Positions 51,857 to 60,197 of a stretch of 64,000 bases of DNA are shown here, in pieces; the stretch's first letter is position 1; every line of letters begins with the position of its first letter. The DNA lies in contig NZ_CP116805.1 in assembly GCF_028463845.1 (NCBI RefSeq), forward strand, positions 1,860,001 through 1,924,000. The letters run 5' to 3'. Both the position numbers and the translations under genes were made by a program. The notes under the pieces were generated by a model. The model was not told the DNA's origin, did not search any database, and worked only from the letters and a program-made list of their open reading frames with translations. The DNA is from Gimibacter soli (GTDB taxonomy: Bacteria; Pseudomonadota; Alphaproteobacteria; Sphingomonadales; Kordiimonadaceae).

Positions 51857-53611
51857 ATGAAGCTTCTTCTCGCACTCGCCTTGGGCCTGTCGGCGACGGC
51901 TGTTCAGGCGGCTGACAAAGGGCATGACGCCCTGTCGCGCCTCTTTGCCGAAGAACGGCAGGTTTACTATGCGGAAAATCCGGGTTCGGGCCCGATGGAC
52001 CAGCCGCAGCCGATGGCAGACGAGATGCCGCACGAAAGCCTTGCCGACTTTGCCCGCCGCGAGTTGCAGGACAAGGCGTTCCTTGATGCCCTTCACAAGA
52101 TCGACCGCGCGAAGCTGACGGAAGAAGACCAGCTCAATTACGACATGTTCGCCTACATGATCGAGACGCGGCTCCTGTTCGCGAAATACCGGACATGGCG
52201 TATCCCGCTCATGGGCGACACGGCCTTTCACGCCTATTCGCTGGGGATGGGAAACCGCCTGCGCTTCCGCACGGCGGATGACTATGAAACCTATATCCGC
52301 CGGATGCAGGATATCCCCCGCTGGCTGGAAGAGAATGTGGCGGCTGCCCGTATCGGCATCAAGGAGGGCTTCGTTGTCCCCGCCATCGTTATCAAGGGCG
52401 TGATGCCGAGCTTTGACGCTGCCGTGGTGGGGACAGCCGAGGAAAGTACGCTTTATGCGCCCTTCCGCACCATGAGCGATGAGGTAAGCGAAGCCGATCA
52501 GGCGGCGCTGAGGGCCAAGGCGAAAAAGCTGCTCGAAGGCAAGGTGCTGCCGGCCTACAAGGCGCTTGCCGATTTCATGCATACTGAATATCTGCCCGCC
52601 GCGCGGCAGGACCTCGCTGCCGTCAACCTGCCGGACGGCAAGGAATTCTACGATGCCATGGTGCGCTACTATACCACGCTCGATATCACGGCGGACGAGG
52701 TGCATGCGCTTGGCGTCAAGGAAGTGGCCCGCATCCGCGCGGAGATGGACGCGGTGATGAAGGATGCCAAGTTCGACGGCACCTTCAAGGAGTTCCAGAA
52801 TTTCCTGCGCACCGATCCGCAATTCTATGCCAAGTCGCCGCAGGAACTTTTGATGTATGCCTCGTGGCTCGCCAAACGGATTGACCACAAGCTGCCGTCG
52901 CTGTTCGGCAAGCTGCCGCGCCAGCCTTATGGCGTGGTGCCGGTGCCGGACGCGATTGCCAAAAACTATACGACCGGCCGCTATTCCGGTGCGACGCTCG
53001 ATAGCCCCACGGGCGGCGAATACTGGGTGAATACCTATGCGCTCGACCAGCGGCCGCTTTACGAGCTGCCGTCGCTGACGCTGCACGAAGCCGTGCCCGG
53101 CCACCATCTGCAGAATGCGTTGGGGCTGGAGCTTGAGAATGTGCCCGAATTCCGGCTGGAGCTTTACCCGCATGCCTTCGGCGAAGGCTGGGGGCTTTAT
53201 AGCGAGAAGCTCGGGCTCGAGATCGGGCTTTACACCACGCCGTATGAACAGATGGGCCGGCTTTCCTATGAAATGTGGCGGGCCTGCCGGCTGGTGATCG
53301 ATACCGGCATCCATTCGAAAGGTTGGAGCCGCGAACAGGCCATCCAGTTCATGACCGAAAACACCGCCCTCAGTCCCCTCAATATCAGCGCCGAGATCGA
53401 CCGCTATATCGCGTGGCCGGGGCAGGCGCTGGCTTACAAGATGGGTGAGCTGAAGATCCTTGAATTGCGCGCCCGTGCCGAAAAGGAACTGGGGCAGAAG
53501 TTCGATATCCGCGCCTTCCACGACCGTGTACTATCGGCAGGCGGTGTTCCGCTGACCATTCTGGACGCCAGAATAGACAGCTGGATCAAGGTACAGAAGG
53601 CAATGAACTAG
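51857..53611 (+). CDS. Exported DUF885 metallopeptidase-like protein
   Basis: A 584-residue secreted protein with a signal peptide (1-18, cut after QAA or nearby). DUF885 proteins resemble M32-type thermophilic metallopeptidases; the likely metal site is HEAVPGHH at 410-417, followed by the Glu/His-rich EGWGLYSEKLG. The fold should be mostly helical, as the sequence suggests. Probably degrades peptides in the periplasm. Divergent from the isoaspartyl peptidase gene. Confidence 0.86.
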   Translation: MKLLLALALGLSATAVQAADKGHDALSRLFAEERQVYYAENPGSGPMDQPQPMADEMPHESLADFARRELQDKAFLDALHKIDRAKLTEEDQLNYDMFAYMIETRLLFAKYRTWRIPLMGDTAFHAYSLGMGNRLRFRTADDYETYIRRMQDIPRWLEENVAAARIGIKEGFVVPAIVIKGVMPSFDAAVVGTAEESTLYAPFRTMSDEVSEADQAALRAKAKKLLEGKVLPAYKALADFMHTEYLPAARQDLAAVNLPDGKEFYDAMVRYYTTLDITADEVHALGVKEVARIRAEMDAVMKDAKFDGTFKEFQNFLRTDPQFYAKSPQELLMYASWLAKRIDHKLPSLFGKLPRQPYGVVPVPDAIAKNYTTGRYSGATLDSPTGGEYWVNTYALDQRPLYELPSLTLHEAVPGHHLQNALGLELENVPEFRLELYPHAFGEGWGLYSEKLGLEIGLYTTPYEQMGRLSYEMWRACRLVIDTGIHSKGWSREQAIQFMTENTALSPLNISAEIDRYIAWPGQALAYKMGELKILELRARAEKELGQKFDIRAFHDRVLSAGGVPLTILDARIDSWIKVQKAMN

Positions 53612-53700
53612 AAAATTATTCCCAGATAACGAAATTGTGGGATTGATATTCTAATCACGCCGGTGTAGCGCTTGCGACAATAGAATGACGCGAGGAATCC

Positions 53701-54708
53701 ATGTCGCACCAGAATCGCACAGGCGGTGCCATAGCCGCCATCGGGAACACGCCGCTGATCAAGCTCGAACATGCGTCCGAGCTGACCGGCTGCACGATCC
53801 TTGGCAAAGCCGAGTTCATGAACCCGGGCGGGTCGCTGAAGGACCGCCCGGCGCTGAATATCATTGAAGACGCCGAAAAGCGCGGCCTGCTGCAACCCGG
53901 CGGCCTGATTGTTGAGGGCACCGCCGGTAACACCGGTATCGGCCTTGCTGTGGTTGCGAATGCCAAGGGCTACCGCACGCTCATCGTGATGCCGGAAACC
54001 CAGAGCCAGGAGAAGAAGGATACGCTGCGTATCCTTGGTGCCGAGCTGAAGCTGGTGCCGGCGGCGCCTTATTCGAACCCCGGCAATTTCAACCATGTCG
54101 CCAAGCGGCTGGCGGAAGAACTGTCGGCGACCGAAAAGCATGGCGTCATCTGGGCCAACCAGTTTGACAACACCGCGAACCGGGAAGCGCATATCAAGAC
54201 GACTGCGCGTGAAATCTGGCAACAGACAGACGGCAAGGTGGATGCCTTCATCACGGCTGTCGGCTCGGGCGGGTCGCTTGCGGGCACCGGTATCGGGCTC
54301 AAGGAATTCAACAAGGATATCGTCATCGGCCTTGCTGACCCCTTGGGGGCTGCCATCTATTCCTATGTGAAGACGGGCGAGCTGAAATCCGAAGGCAGCT
54401 CGATCACGGAAGGGATCGGGCAGGGGCGCATCACCGCGAACCTCAAGGATGCGCCCATTGATGAGGCCTTCCAGATTCCGGACACCGAAGCCCTGCCGGT
54501 TGTTTACGACCTGCTGCGGAAAGAGGGCCTGTGTGTGGGCGCTTCCACCGGCGTGAACGTGGCGGGTGCCATCCGGCTCGCCAAGCAGATGGGGCCGGGC
54601 CACACGATTGTGACGCTCCTCTGCGATAGCGGCCTGCGCTACCAGTCGAAGCTCTTCAATCCTGAATTCCTGAAATCGAAGGACCTGCCGGTTCCCGACT
54701 GGCTTTAA
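53701..54708 (+). CDS. Cysteine synthase-like PLP enzyme
   Basis: A 335-residue fold-type II PLP enzyme. The PLP lysine is Lys47 in NPGGSLKDRPA; GTAGNTGIGL holds the phosphate-binding and substrate loop, and GSGGSLAGTG the PLP phosphate loop. This is close to cysteine synthase A but in a longer variant (with NPGNFNHVAKRLAEEL) common in alphaproteobacteria and related to yeast Mcy1, so the exact substrate is uncertain. GAGGAA precedes the ATG. It overlaps the Lrp gene tail-to-tail by 4 bases. Confidence 0.87.
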   Translation: MSHQNRTGGAIAAIGNTPLIKLEHASELTGCTILGKAEFMNPGGSLKDRPALNIIEDAEKRGLLQPGGLIVEGTAGNTGIGLAVVANAKGYRTLIVMPETQSQEKKDTLRILGAELKLVPAAPYSNPGNFNHVAKRLAEELSATEKHGVIWANQFDNTANREAHIKTTAREIWQQTDGKVDAFITAVGSGGSLAGTGIGLKEFNKDIVIGLADPLGAAIYSYVKTGELKSEGSSITEGIGQGRITANLKDAPIDEAFQIPDTEALPVVYDLLRKEGLCVGASTGVNVAGAIRLAKQMGPGHTIVTLLCDSGLRYQSKLFNPEFLKSKDLPVPDWL

Positions 54709-55193
54709 GCCTTTCGGCGGGTTTTCGGTGCCTGCGCCTCAAGTGGCAGGCGTGCGCGCTTCAGCACGGTCCTGAGCGCGAAGCTTGAATGCACCCGTGC
54801 CACGCCGGGCAGGCGGGTGAGGGTATGGTGGACGCGTTCATAATCCGGCGCGTCTTTCACCACCACGCGCATCAGATAATCCACATCCCCGCTCATCAGA
54901 TAGCATTCCATCACTTCGGGCACGCCTTTGACGGCGAGCTCGAATTGGTCCAGCTGGTCTTCCTGCTGGCGGTCGAGGCTGACCCGCACGAACACCGATC
55001 CCGGCAGGCCAACATTGGCGCCGTTCACCACCGCCGAATAGGACTGGATGACGCCCGCTTCTTCCATTGCTTTCACGCGGCGCAGGCAGGCAGATTCCGA
55101 CAGGCCGACGCGCGCGGCGAGTTCTACGTTCGATAGCCGACCGTTTTCCTGCAGGGCGGCAAGTACCGCATAATCAATCTTATCGAGCTTCAT
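54705..55193 (-). CDS. Lrp/AsnC-family transcriptional regulator
   Basis: A 162-residue Lrp-type regulator: N-terminal helix-turn-helix (about 5-55, LSNVELAARVGLSESACLRRVKAM) and a C-terminal RAM ligand domain (VMECYLMSGDVDYLMRVVV). Members bind amino acids. It is divergent from alanine dehydrogenase, like AldR, so it probably controls ald in response to alanine. The C terminus is basic (RARLPLEAQAPKTRRKA). Confidence 0.92.
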   Translation of the reverse strand: MKLDKIDYAVLAALQENGRLSNVELAARVGLSESACLRRVKAMEEAGVIQSYSAVVNGANVGLPGSVFVRVSLDRQQEDQLDQFELAVKGVPEVMECYLMSGDVDYLMRVVVKDAPDYERVHHTLTRLPGVARVHSSFALRTVLKRARLPLEAQAPKTRRKA

Positions 55194-55224
55194 ATCTGGT
55201 GGATCATTCGATAGTTTACCTTAT

Positions 55225-55244
55225 TTACGCAAGAATCTGCGAAA
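55225..55244. promoter_or_regulatory. Candidate Lrp operator between lrp-like gene and ald
   Basis: TTACGCA (55225-55231) and TGCGAAA (55238-55244) form an inverted repeat with one mismatch and a 6-base centre, in the AT-rich part of the 160-base divergent region. Its length and location suit an Lrp-family dimer. Confidence 0.45.
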
Positions 55245-55353
55245 ACCATGCATCCAAAATCATCGCTTCGCAAGGACATTCGAGGTCTCGCCTGCTAGAT
55301 TGCGGGGCATCCGGGGCGGGAAGTGCCCCATTGTCATTCTAGTGGAGGGAAGC

Positions 55354-56472
55354 ATGCTTGTAGGCGTTCCGAAGGAAATCAAAGTCCGCGAATATCGCGT
55401 TGGTCTCACCCCGTCGTCCGTGCGCGAAATGATCGCCCATGGCCATAAAGTGATCGTGCAGAAGAATGCCGGTTACGAAATCGGCTTCGTGGACGAGATG
55501 TATGTGGCCGCCGGTGCCGAGATCGTTGAAACCGCGAAAGAGGTTTTCGACCGCGCCGACATGATCGTGAAGGTGAAAGAGCCGCAGGCGGTTGAGTGCG
55601 AAATGCTGCGCGAAGGCCAGATCCTTTACACCTACCTGCACCTGGCGCCCGATCCGGAACAGACCCAGGGCCTGATCAAATCCGGTTGCGTGGCTGTGGC
55701 CTATGAAACCGTGACCGACAAATTCGGTGGCCTGCCGCTGCTGGCACCGATGTCTGAAGTCGCTGGTCGTATGTCGATCCAGGCGGGTGCCCATGCGCTG
55801 GAGATGAAAAACGGCGGCCGCGGCCTCCTTCTCGGCGGTGTGCCGGGCGTGGCACCTGCCAAGGTTACCATCATCGGTGGCGGTGTGGTTGGCACCAACG
55901 CAGCCCGTATGGCCGTTGGCATGGGCGCGGACGTTGTGATCCTCGACCGTTCGATCCGCCGCCTGCAGCAGCTGGACGATATCTTCAAGGGCGCGGCCAA
56001 GACCATCGTGTCGAACACCGGCACGCTTGAGGAGCATGTGCTCGGCGCTGATCTCGTCATCGGCGGCGTGCTGATCCCGGGTGCGGCCGCACCTAAGCTC
56101 GTGACCCGTGAAATGGTATCGGCCATGCCGCGCGGTTCGGTCCTCGTGGACGTGGCCATCGACCAGGGCGGTTGCTTCGCGACCTCCAAAGCCACCACCC
56201 ACGAAAACCCGACCTATATCGTCGACGAAGTTGTGCATTACTGCGTGGCCAACATGCCGGGCGGTGTGGCGCGCACCTCGACCCTCGCGCTCAACAACGC
56301 GACGCTGCCGTTCGCACTCGCGCTCGCTGACAAGGGCTGGAAAAAGGCACTGGCAGATGACGAACATCTGCTCAATGGCCTTAACATCGCTAACGGCAAG
56401 GTTACCTATGAAGCGGTTGCCCGCGACCAGAACCTTGCCTACACCCCGGCGCGTGAAGCTATTGGCGCCTAA
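55354..56472 (+). CDS. ald: Alanine dehydrogenase
   Basis: Converts L-alanine to pyruvate and ammonium with NAD, and back. The 372-residue protein starts MLVGVPKEIKVREYRVGLTPS, has the PNT/AlaDH N-terminal domain with catalytic Lys (VKVKEPQ) and the family segment YTYLHLA, and the NAD fold VTIIGGGVVGTNAARMAVGMGADV. RTSTLALNNATLPF is a family signature. GGAGGGAAG precedes the ATG. Asparaginase and an acetyltransferase follow, suggesting amino acid catabolism. Confidence 0.95.
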   Translation: MLVGVPKEIKVREYRVGLTPSSVREMIAHGHKVIVQKNAGYEIGFVDEMYVAAGAEIVETAKEVFDRADMIVKVKEPQAVECEMLREGQILYTYLHLAPDPEQTQGLIKSGCVAVAYETVTDKFGGLPLLAPMSEVAGRMSIQAGAHALEMKNGGRGLLLGGVPGVAPAKVTIIGGGVVGTNAARMAVGMGADVVILDRSIRRLQQLDDIFKGAAKTIVSNTGTLEEHVLGADLVIGGVLIPGAAAPKLVTREMVSAMPRGSVLVDVAIDQGGCFATSKATTHENPTYIVDEVVHYCVANMPGGVARTSTLALNNATLPFALALADKGWKKALADDEHLLNGLNIANGKVTYEAVARDQNLAYTPAREAIGA

Positions 56473-56497
56473 GCCGATTTGGGTGTAGAAGGCAGGC

Positions 56498-57484
56498 ATG
56501 ACCAGCTTGCCGCATATTCAGGTGTTCGCCCTTGGCGGCACGATCGCCATGACCCCCGGTGCGGCCTCCGCCTCGCCGGGGGTCGTGCCGTCTTTGACCG
56601 CTACCGATCTGGTGGCGGGCGTTCCTGAAATCGCCAAGGTCGCCCATGTGACGGCGGAAACGCTGATGCAGGTGGGCAGCGCCAACCTGACGCTCGCGCA
56701 TGTGGCCGAAGTCTGCCGCCGCGCCGAGGCTGGCAGTGCTGCGGGCTATGTGGTCACCCAAGGCACCGATTCGATGGAAGAAACCGCCTTTGCGGCCTTC
56801 CTTCTGTATGAAGGCGATGCCCCCATTGTTTTCACCGGCGCCATGCGCTCGGCCAATATTCCGGGCGCGGATGGTGCCGCGAACCTGCTGGCCGCGATCC
56901 GTGTGGCGGCGAGCGGCGGGGCGCCGCATGTGTCTGTCGTCATGAATGACGAAATCCACGATCCCGCCCGCGTGCGCAAAAGCCATACAAGCTCGGTCGC
57001 TGCTTTCACCTCGTCCGGCGGGCCGGAAGGCCAGATCGTTGAGGGCCGCGTTTTCCTGCGCGGGCCGCTCCCTGTCCGTCATGCACCGATGAAGCTGGAC
57101 GCCGCCAAGGCACAGCCCGTGGCGCTGCTGACCGCGACGCTGGACGATACAACAGCGCTTGTCGAAGCGCTGCCATCGCTTGGCTACAAGGGGGCGGTGA
57201 TCGCGGCCTATGGTGGAGGGCACCTTTCCGAGCCGTGGGCGGACGCAGCTGCAAAGCTTGCCGCCGAAATGCCCGTAGTGCTGGCGACCCGCACCGGGGC
57301 AGGCCGGGTGCTGGAGAAAAGCTACGGCTACCGGGGCGCCGAGATCGACCTGATCGAGCGCGGCCTGATCCCCTCAGGCGGGCTCGATACCCGCAAGGCC
57401 CGCATTCTGCTCTCGCTGCTTCTCGGCAGCTACGGCACCGAAGACGCCAAGGCGCGCTTCTACGGCTTCGCAAGCGGGATTTGA
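56498..57484 (+). CDS. Asparaginase (classical AnsA/AnsB fold)
   Basis: A 328-residue amidohydrolase. ALGGTIAM (11-18) and VTQGTDSMEETAF carry the two threonine motifs of the bacterial asparaginase family, so it should release ammonia from asparagine. There is no signal peptide, so it acts in the cytoplasm. It follows ald by 25 bases and is unrelated in fold to the isoaspartyl peptidase 5 kb upstream. Confidence 0.9.
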   Translation: MTSLPHIQVFALGGTIAMTPGAASASPGVVPSLTATDLVAGVPEIAKVAHVTAETLMQVGSANLTLAHVAEVCRRAEAGSAAGYVVTQGTDSMEETAFAAFLLYEGDAPIVFTGAMRSANIPGADGAANLLAAIRVAASGGAPHVSVVMNDEIHDPARVRKSHTSSVAAFTSSGGPEGQIVEGRVFLRGPLPVRHAPMKLDAAKAQPVALLTATLDDTTALVEALPSLGYKGAVIAAYGGGHLSEPWADAAAKLAAEMPVVLATRTGAGRVLEKSYGYRGAEIDLIERGLIPSGGLDTRKARILLSLLLGSYGTEDAKARFYGFASGI

Positions 57485-57488
57485 TGGC

Positions 57489-57920
57489 ATGATTATCCGC
57501 CTCTATCGCAGCGCTGATATCGAGGGCGTTCTTGCCGCGTGGGAGCGTGCGTCAAGGCTTGCCCATCCCTTCCTGACGGAAGCCTTTCTGGACGCAGAAC
57601 GCGAGCGCATCCCGAACCTTTATATCCCGAACACCGATGTCTGGGTTGCCGAGGTTGATGGTGCCGTCGTCGGCTTCATTGCGCTTGCGGGAAACGAGGT
57701 CGGGGCGATCTTTCTTGATCCGGCCTGCCACGGGCAGGGGATCGGCAAGGCGCTGATGGATCAGGCCGCGTCGCTGCATGCAACGCTGGAGGTCGAGGTA
57801 TTCGAGGCCAATTCAGTGGGCCGGGCTTTCTATGACCGGTACGGCTTCAAGTTTCTCGAGCGCAAGAAACACGGCGAGACGGGCAATATGCTGCTGCGGC
57901 TCGCGTATCAGCCCGCCTAA
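57489..57920 (+). CDS. GNAT-family N-acetyltransferase
   Basis: A 143-residue acetyltransferase with the acetyl-CoA pyrophosphate loop in DPACHGQGIGKALM and the C-terminal pattern NSVGRAFYDRYGFKFLER. It resembles the YjaB-like subgroup. Substrate unknown. It begins 4 bases after the asparaginase stop and overlaps the convergent MarR gene by 4 bases. Confidence 0.87.
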   Translation: MIIRLYRSADIEGVLAAWERASRLAHPFLTEAFLDAERERIPNLYIPNTDVWVAEVDGAVVGFIALAGNEVGAIFLDPACHGQGIGKALMDQAASLHATLEVEVFEANSVGRAFYDRYGFKFLERKKHGETGNMLLRLAYQPA

Positions 57921-58384
57921 ACCTCACCGGCATGCAGCTGAACGTCATCAAGCTTGTCGAGGAGCGCCGTCAGTTGGGCCTGTTCGTCCGCGGTCAGGCC
58001 TGAAATCAGCCGGTCTTCATAATCAAGTGCCAGCGGCACGATCTGTTCGTATACGGCGCGGCCCTTGGCCGATAGCGCGAGGACGGAGCGGCGGCGGTCA
58101 TCTTCCGCGAAATGGCGCTCGATCCGGCCGCTTTCCAGAAGCCGGTTGACGGCGCGGGAAACTGCCACCTTGTCCATCGCGGTGCGGTCGGCGACGTCTG
58201 CGGCTGAAAGATCGGGGGTTTCACCGAGGACCGCCATGATTCGCCATTCGGGCAGGGTCAGCTGGAAAACTTCACTGTAGCGGTCCGCAATCGCGCGGCT
58301 GATGCGGTTCGACAGCACCGAAAACCGATAGGGCAGGAAAGCCTTTAGCCTGAGTTCCCGTTGGTTCCGTTGCATTTCGTCCAT
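57917..58384 (-). CDS. MarR-family transcriptional regulator
   Basis: A 155-residue winged-helix regulator: LTLPEWRIMAVLGETPDLSAADVADRTAMDKVAVSRAVNRLLESGRIER covers the DNA-binding helices, followed by the basic wing EDDRRRSVLALS. ATG 58384 follows TAGGAAATGTG; the frame is open 8 codons further. It is divergent from hpd, and two matching palindromes lie in between, so it very likely represses hpd and perhaps itself, with tyrosine catabolites as inducers. Confidence 0.92.
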   Translation of the reverse strand: MDEMQRNQRELRLKAFLPYRFSVLSNRISRAIADRYSEVFQLTLPEWRIMAVLGETPDLSAADVADRTAMDKVAVSRAVNRLLESGRIERHFAEDDRRRSVLALSAKGRAVYEQIVPLALDYEDRLISGLTADEQAQLTALLDKLDDVQLHAGEV

Positions 58385-58413
58385 CACATTTCCTACAGCT
58401 TGTCGCAATCCTC

Positions 58414-58457
58414 TTGCAGACAGTTTCGTATGAAACTAATATGGTTTCAAGCGAAAC
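58414..58457 (+). promoter_or_regulatory. hpd promoter with two tandem MarR operators
   Basis: TTGCAG (58414-58419) and TAATAT (58437-58442) are 17 bases apart. The palindrome AGTTTCGTATGAAACT (58422-58437) fills the spacer; a second, GTTTCAAGCGAAAC (58444-58457), covers the expected start of transcription. Both share GTTTC-N4-GAAAC and their centres are 21 bases apart, two helical turns. Confidence 0.75.
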
Positions 58458-58460
58458 GGT

Positions 58461-58483
58461 CGGGCAGGGGAACAGCCTGCCCG
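58461..58483 (+). other. GC-rich hairpin in the hpd leader
   Basis: CGGGCAGG (58461-58468) pairs exactly with CCTGCCCG (58476-58483). The following ctttccgttc is only weakly T-rich, so it is a poor terminator; it may stabilise the mRNA or modulate transcription. Confidence 0.4.
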
Positions 58484-58538
58484 CTTTCCGTTCATCTGTA
58501 AATTCCGCATGTGCGGCGCAAGACTGAAGGAGTGTGAC

Positions 58539-59603
58539 ATGGCTGAACTCTGGGACAACCCGCTTGGCACCGATGGTTTCGAATTCGTTGAATATGCGGC
58601 CCCCGATCCGCAACTGCTGCGCACGCTGTTTGAGCGTCTGGGCTTCCCGGCAGTTGCCCGTCACCGCTCGAAGGATGTGACCCTGCACCGGCAGGGCGAT
58701 ATCAACTTCATCATCAATGCCGAGAAGGACAGCTTCGCCCAGAAGTTCGCCGCCGAGCACGGCCCCTGCGCCTGCGCCATGGCCTTCCGTGTGAAGGACG
58801 CTGCCTTCGCCTTCAAGAAAGCCGTTGCAGCCGGCGCCACCCCGGTGCAAACCGAAGCCGGCCCGATGGAGCTGAACATTCCGGCCATCGAAGGCATCGG
58901 CGGCAGCCGCCTTTATCTCGTTGACCGTTATGGCAAGAACACCATTTATGACGTGGATTTCGTGCCGATCGAAGGTGCCAACGCCGCCTCGCTTGACGCT
59001 GGTCTCACCTATGTCGATCACCTCACGCACAATGTGATGCGCGGCAATATGGACAAGTGGGCGGGCTTCTACGAGAAGCTCTTCAACTTCCGCGAAATCC
59101 GTTATTTCGACATCGAAGGCAAGCTAACCGGCCTCGTTTCCCGTGCGATGACGAGCCCGTGCGGCAAGATCCGTATCCCGATCAACGAATCGTCGGACGA
59201 CAAGTCCCAGATCGCTGAATATCTGCGCGATTATAACGGCGAAGGCATCCAGCATATCGCGCTCGGCACCGACGATATCTTCAAGACGGTCGATGCGCTG
59301 CGCGGTCGTGGTGTGGCCTTCCAGGATACGCCGGACAGCTACTACGAGCTTCTGGACGCCCGCGTGAAGGATCACGGCGAAAACACCGCCGAGCTTGCCG
59401 CCCGCCGCATCCTTCTGGACGGCGCGCCGACCGAAGGGCAGGGCCTGCTGTTGCAGATTTTCACCCAGAATGTGATCGGCCCGATCTTCTTCGAGATCAT
59501 CCAGCGCAAAGGCAATGAAGGCTTCGGCGAAGGCAACTTCCAGGCGCTGTTTGAAAGCATCGAGCTGGATCAGATCCGCCGCGGCGTTCTGAAGGCCGAC
59601 TGA
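58539..59603 (+). CDS. hpd: 4-hydroxyphenylpyruvate dioxygenase
   Basis: Fe(II) enzyme that turns 4-hydroxyphenylpyruvate into homogentisate in tyrosine breakdown. The 354-residue protein has two VOC halves. Iron ligands are His161 (VDHLTHNV), His239 (IQHIALGT) and the Glu in [21 protein letters not shown] near the C terminus. ATG 58539 follows GAAGGAG. It opens the operon hpd, VOC protein, fumarylacetoacetate hydrolase, maiA, phhA. Confidence 0.96.
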   Translation: MAELWDNPLGTDGFEFVEYAAPDPQLLRTLFERLGFPAVARHRSKDVTLHRQGDINFIINAEKDSFAQKFAAEHGPCACAMAFRVKDAAFAFKKAVAAGATPVQTEAGPMELNIPAIEGIGGSRLYLVDRYGKNTIYDVDFVPIEGANAASLDAGLTYVDHLTHNVMRGNMDKWAGFYEKLFNFREIRYFDIEGKLTGLVSRAMTSPCGKIRIPINESSDDKSQIAEYLRDYNGEGIQHIALGTDDIFKTVDALRGRGVAFQDTPDSYYELLDARVKDHGENTAELAARRILLDGAPTEGQGLLLQIFTQNVIGPIFFEIIQRKGNEGFGEGNFQALFESIELDQIRRGVLKAD

Positions 59604-59614
59604 GGAGAGCAGGC

Positions 59615-60163
59615 ATGAAGATCCAGCGCATTCACCACGTCGCCTATCGCTGCAAGGACGCCAAGGAAACGGTCGATTTCTACAGCAAGGTCCTGAATAT
59701 GGACTTCCAGCTTGCGATTGCCGAAAACGAGGTGCCGTCCACCAAGGCGCCGGACCCCTATATGCATGTCTTCATGGATGCGGGGAACGGGAATGTGCTT
59801 GCCTTCTTCGAGCTGCCGAATGCGCCCGAGATGGGCCGGGATGAAAATACCCCGGCCTGGGTGCAGCATATCGCATTTGAAGTGGCGGATATGGACGCGC
59901 TTCTTGATGCCAAGAAACATATCGAAAGCTTCGGTATCGATGTGCTGGGCCCGGTTAGCCACACGATCTTCCATTCGATCTATTTCTTCGATCCGAACGG
60001 CCACCGTATCGAGCTTGCCGCCAACACGGCGTCGCCCGGCATGCTCGAAGAACTGCACCGCGTTGCACCGGCGATGATCGAAGAATGGTCAAAAACCAAA
60101 AAGGCCCCGCGCCACGCCGCATGGATGCATGGCGAAGGCGAATTCACGGGGACCAAGGGCTGA
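59615..60163 (+). CDS. VOC-family protein of the tyrosine operon
   Basis: A 182-residue glyoxalase/dioxygenase-fold protein with two beta-alpha-beta-beta-beta units: IQRIHHVAYRCKDAKETVDFYS at the start and VQHIAFEVADMDALLDAKKH then FFDPNGHRIELAA. Possible metal ligands are the His in HHVAYR, the His in VQHIAF and Glu in HRIELAA. Its place 11 bases after hpd suggests a step or repair reaction in tyrosine breakdown, but its reaction is not known. It is far smaller than, and unrelated to, homogentisate dioxygenase. Confidence 0.85.
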   Translation: MKIQRIHHVAYRCKDAKETVDFYSKVLNMDFQLAIAENEVPSTKAPDPYMHVFMDAGNGNVLAFFELPNAPEMGRDENTPAWVQHIAFEVADMDALLDAKKHIESFGIDVLGPVSHTIFHSIYFFDPNGHRIELAANTASPGMLEELHRVAPAMIEEWSKTKKAPRHAAWMHGEGEFTGTKG

Positions 60164-60197
60164 CAGGCCCGCCAGGATTGTTTGAGGGAATATCCTT

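Noticed and set aside
59615-60163. Homogentisate dioxygenase
   Set aside because: The protein is 182 residues with VOC folds; homogentisate dioxygenase is a cupin of more than 400 residues.
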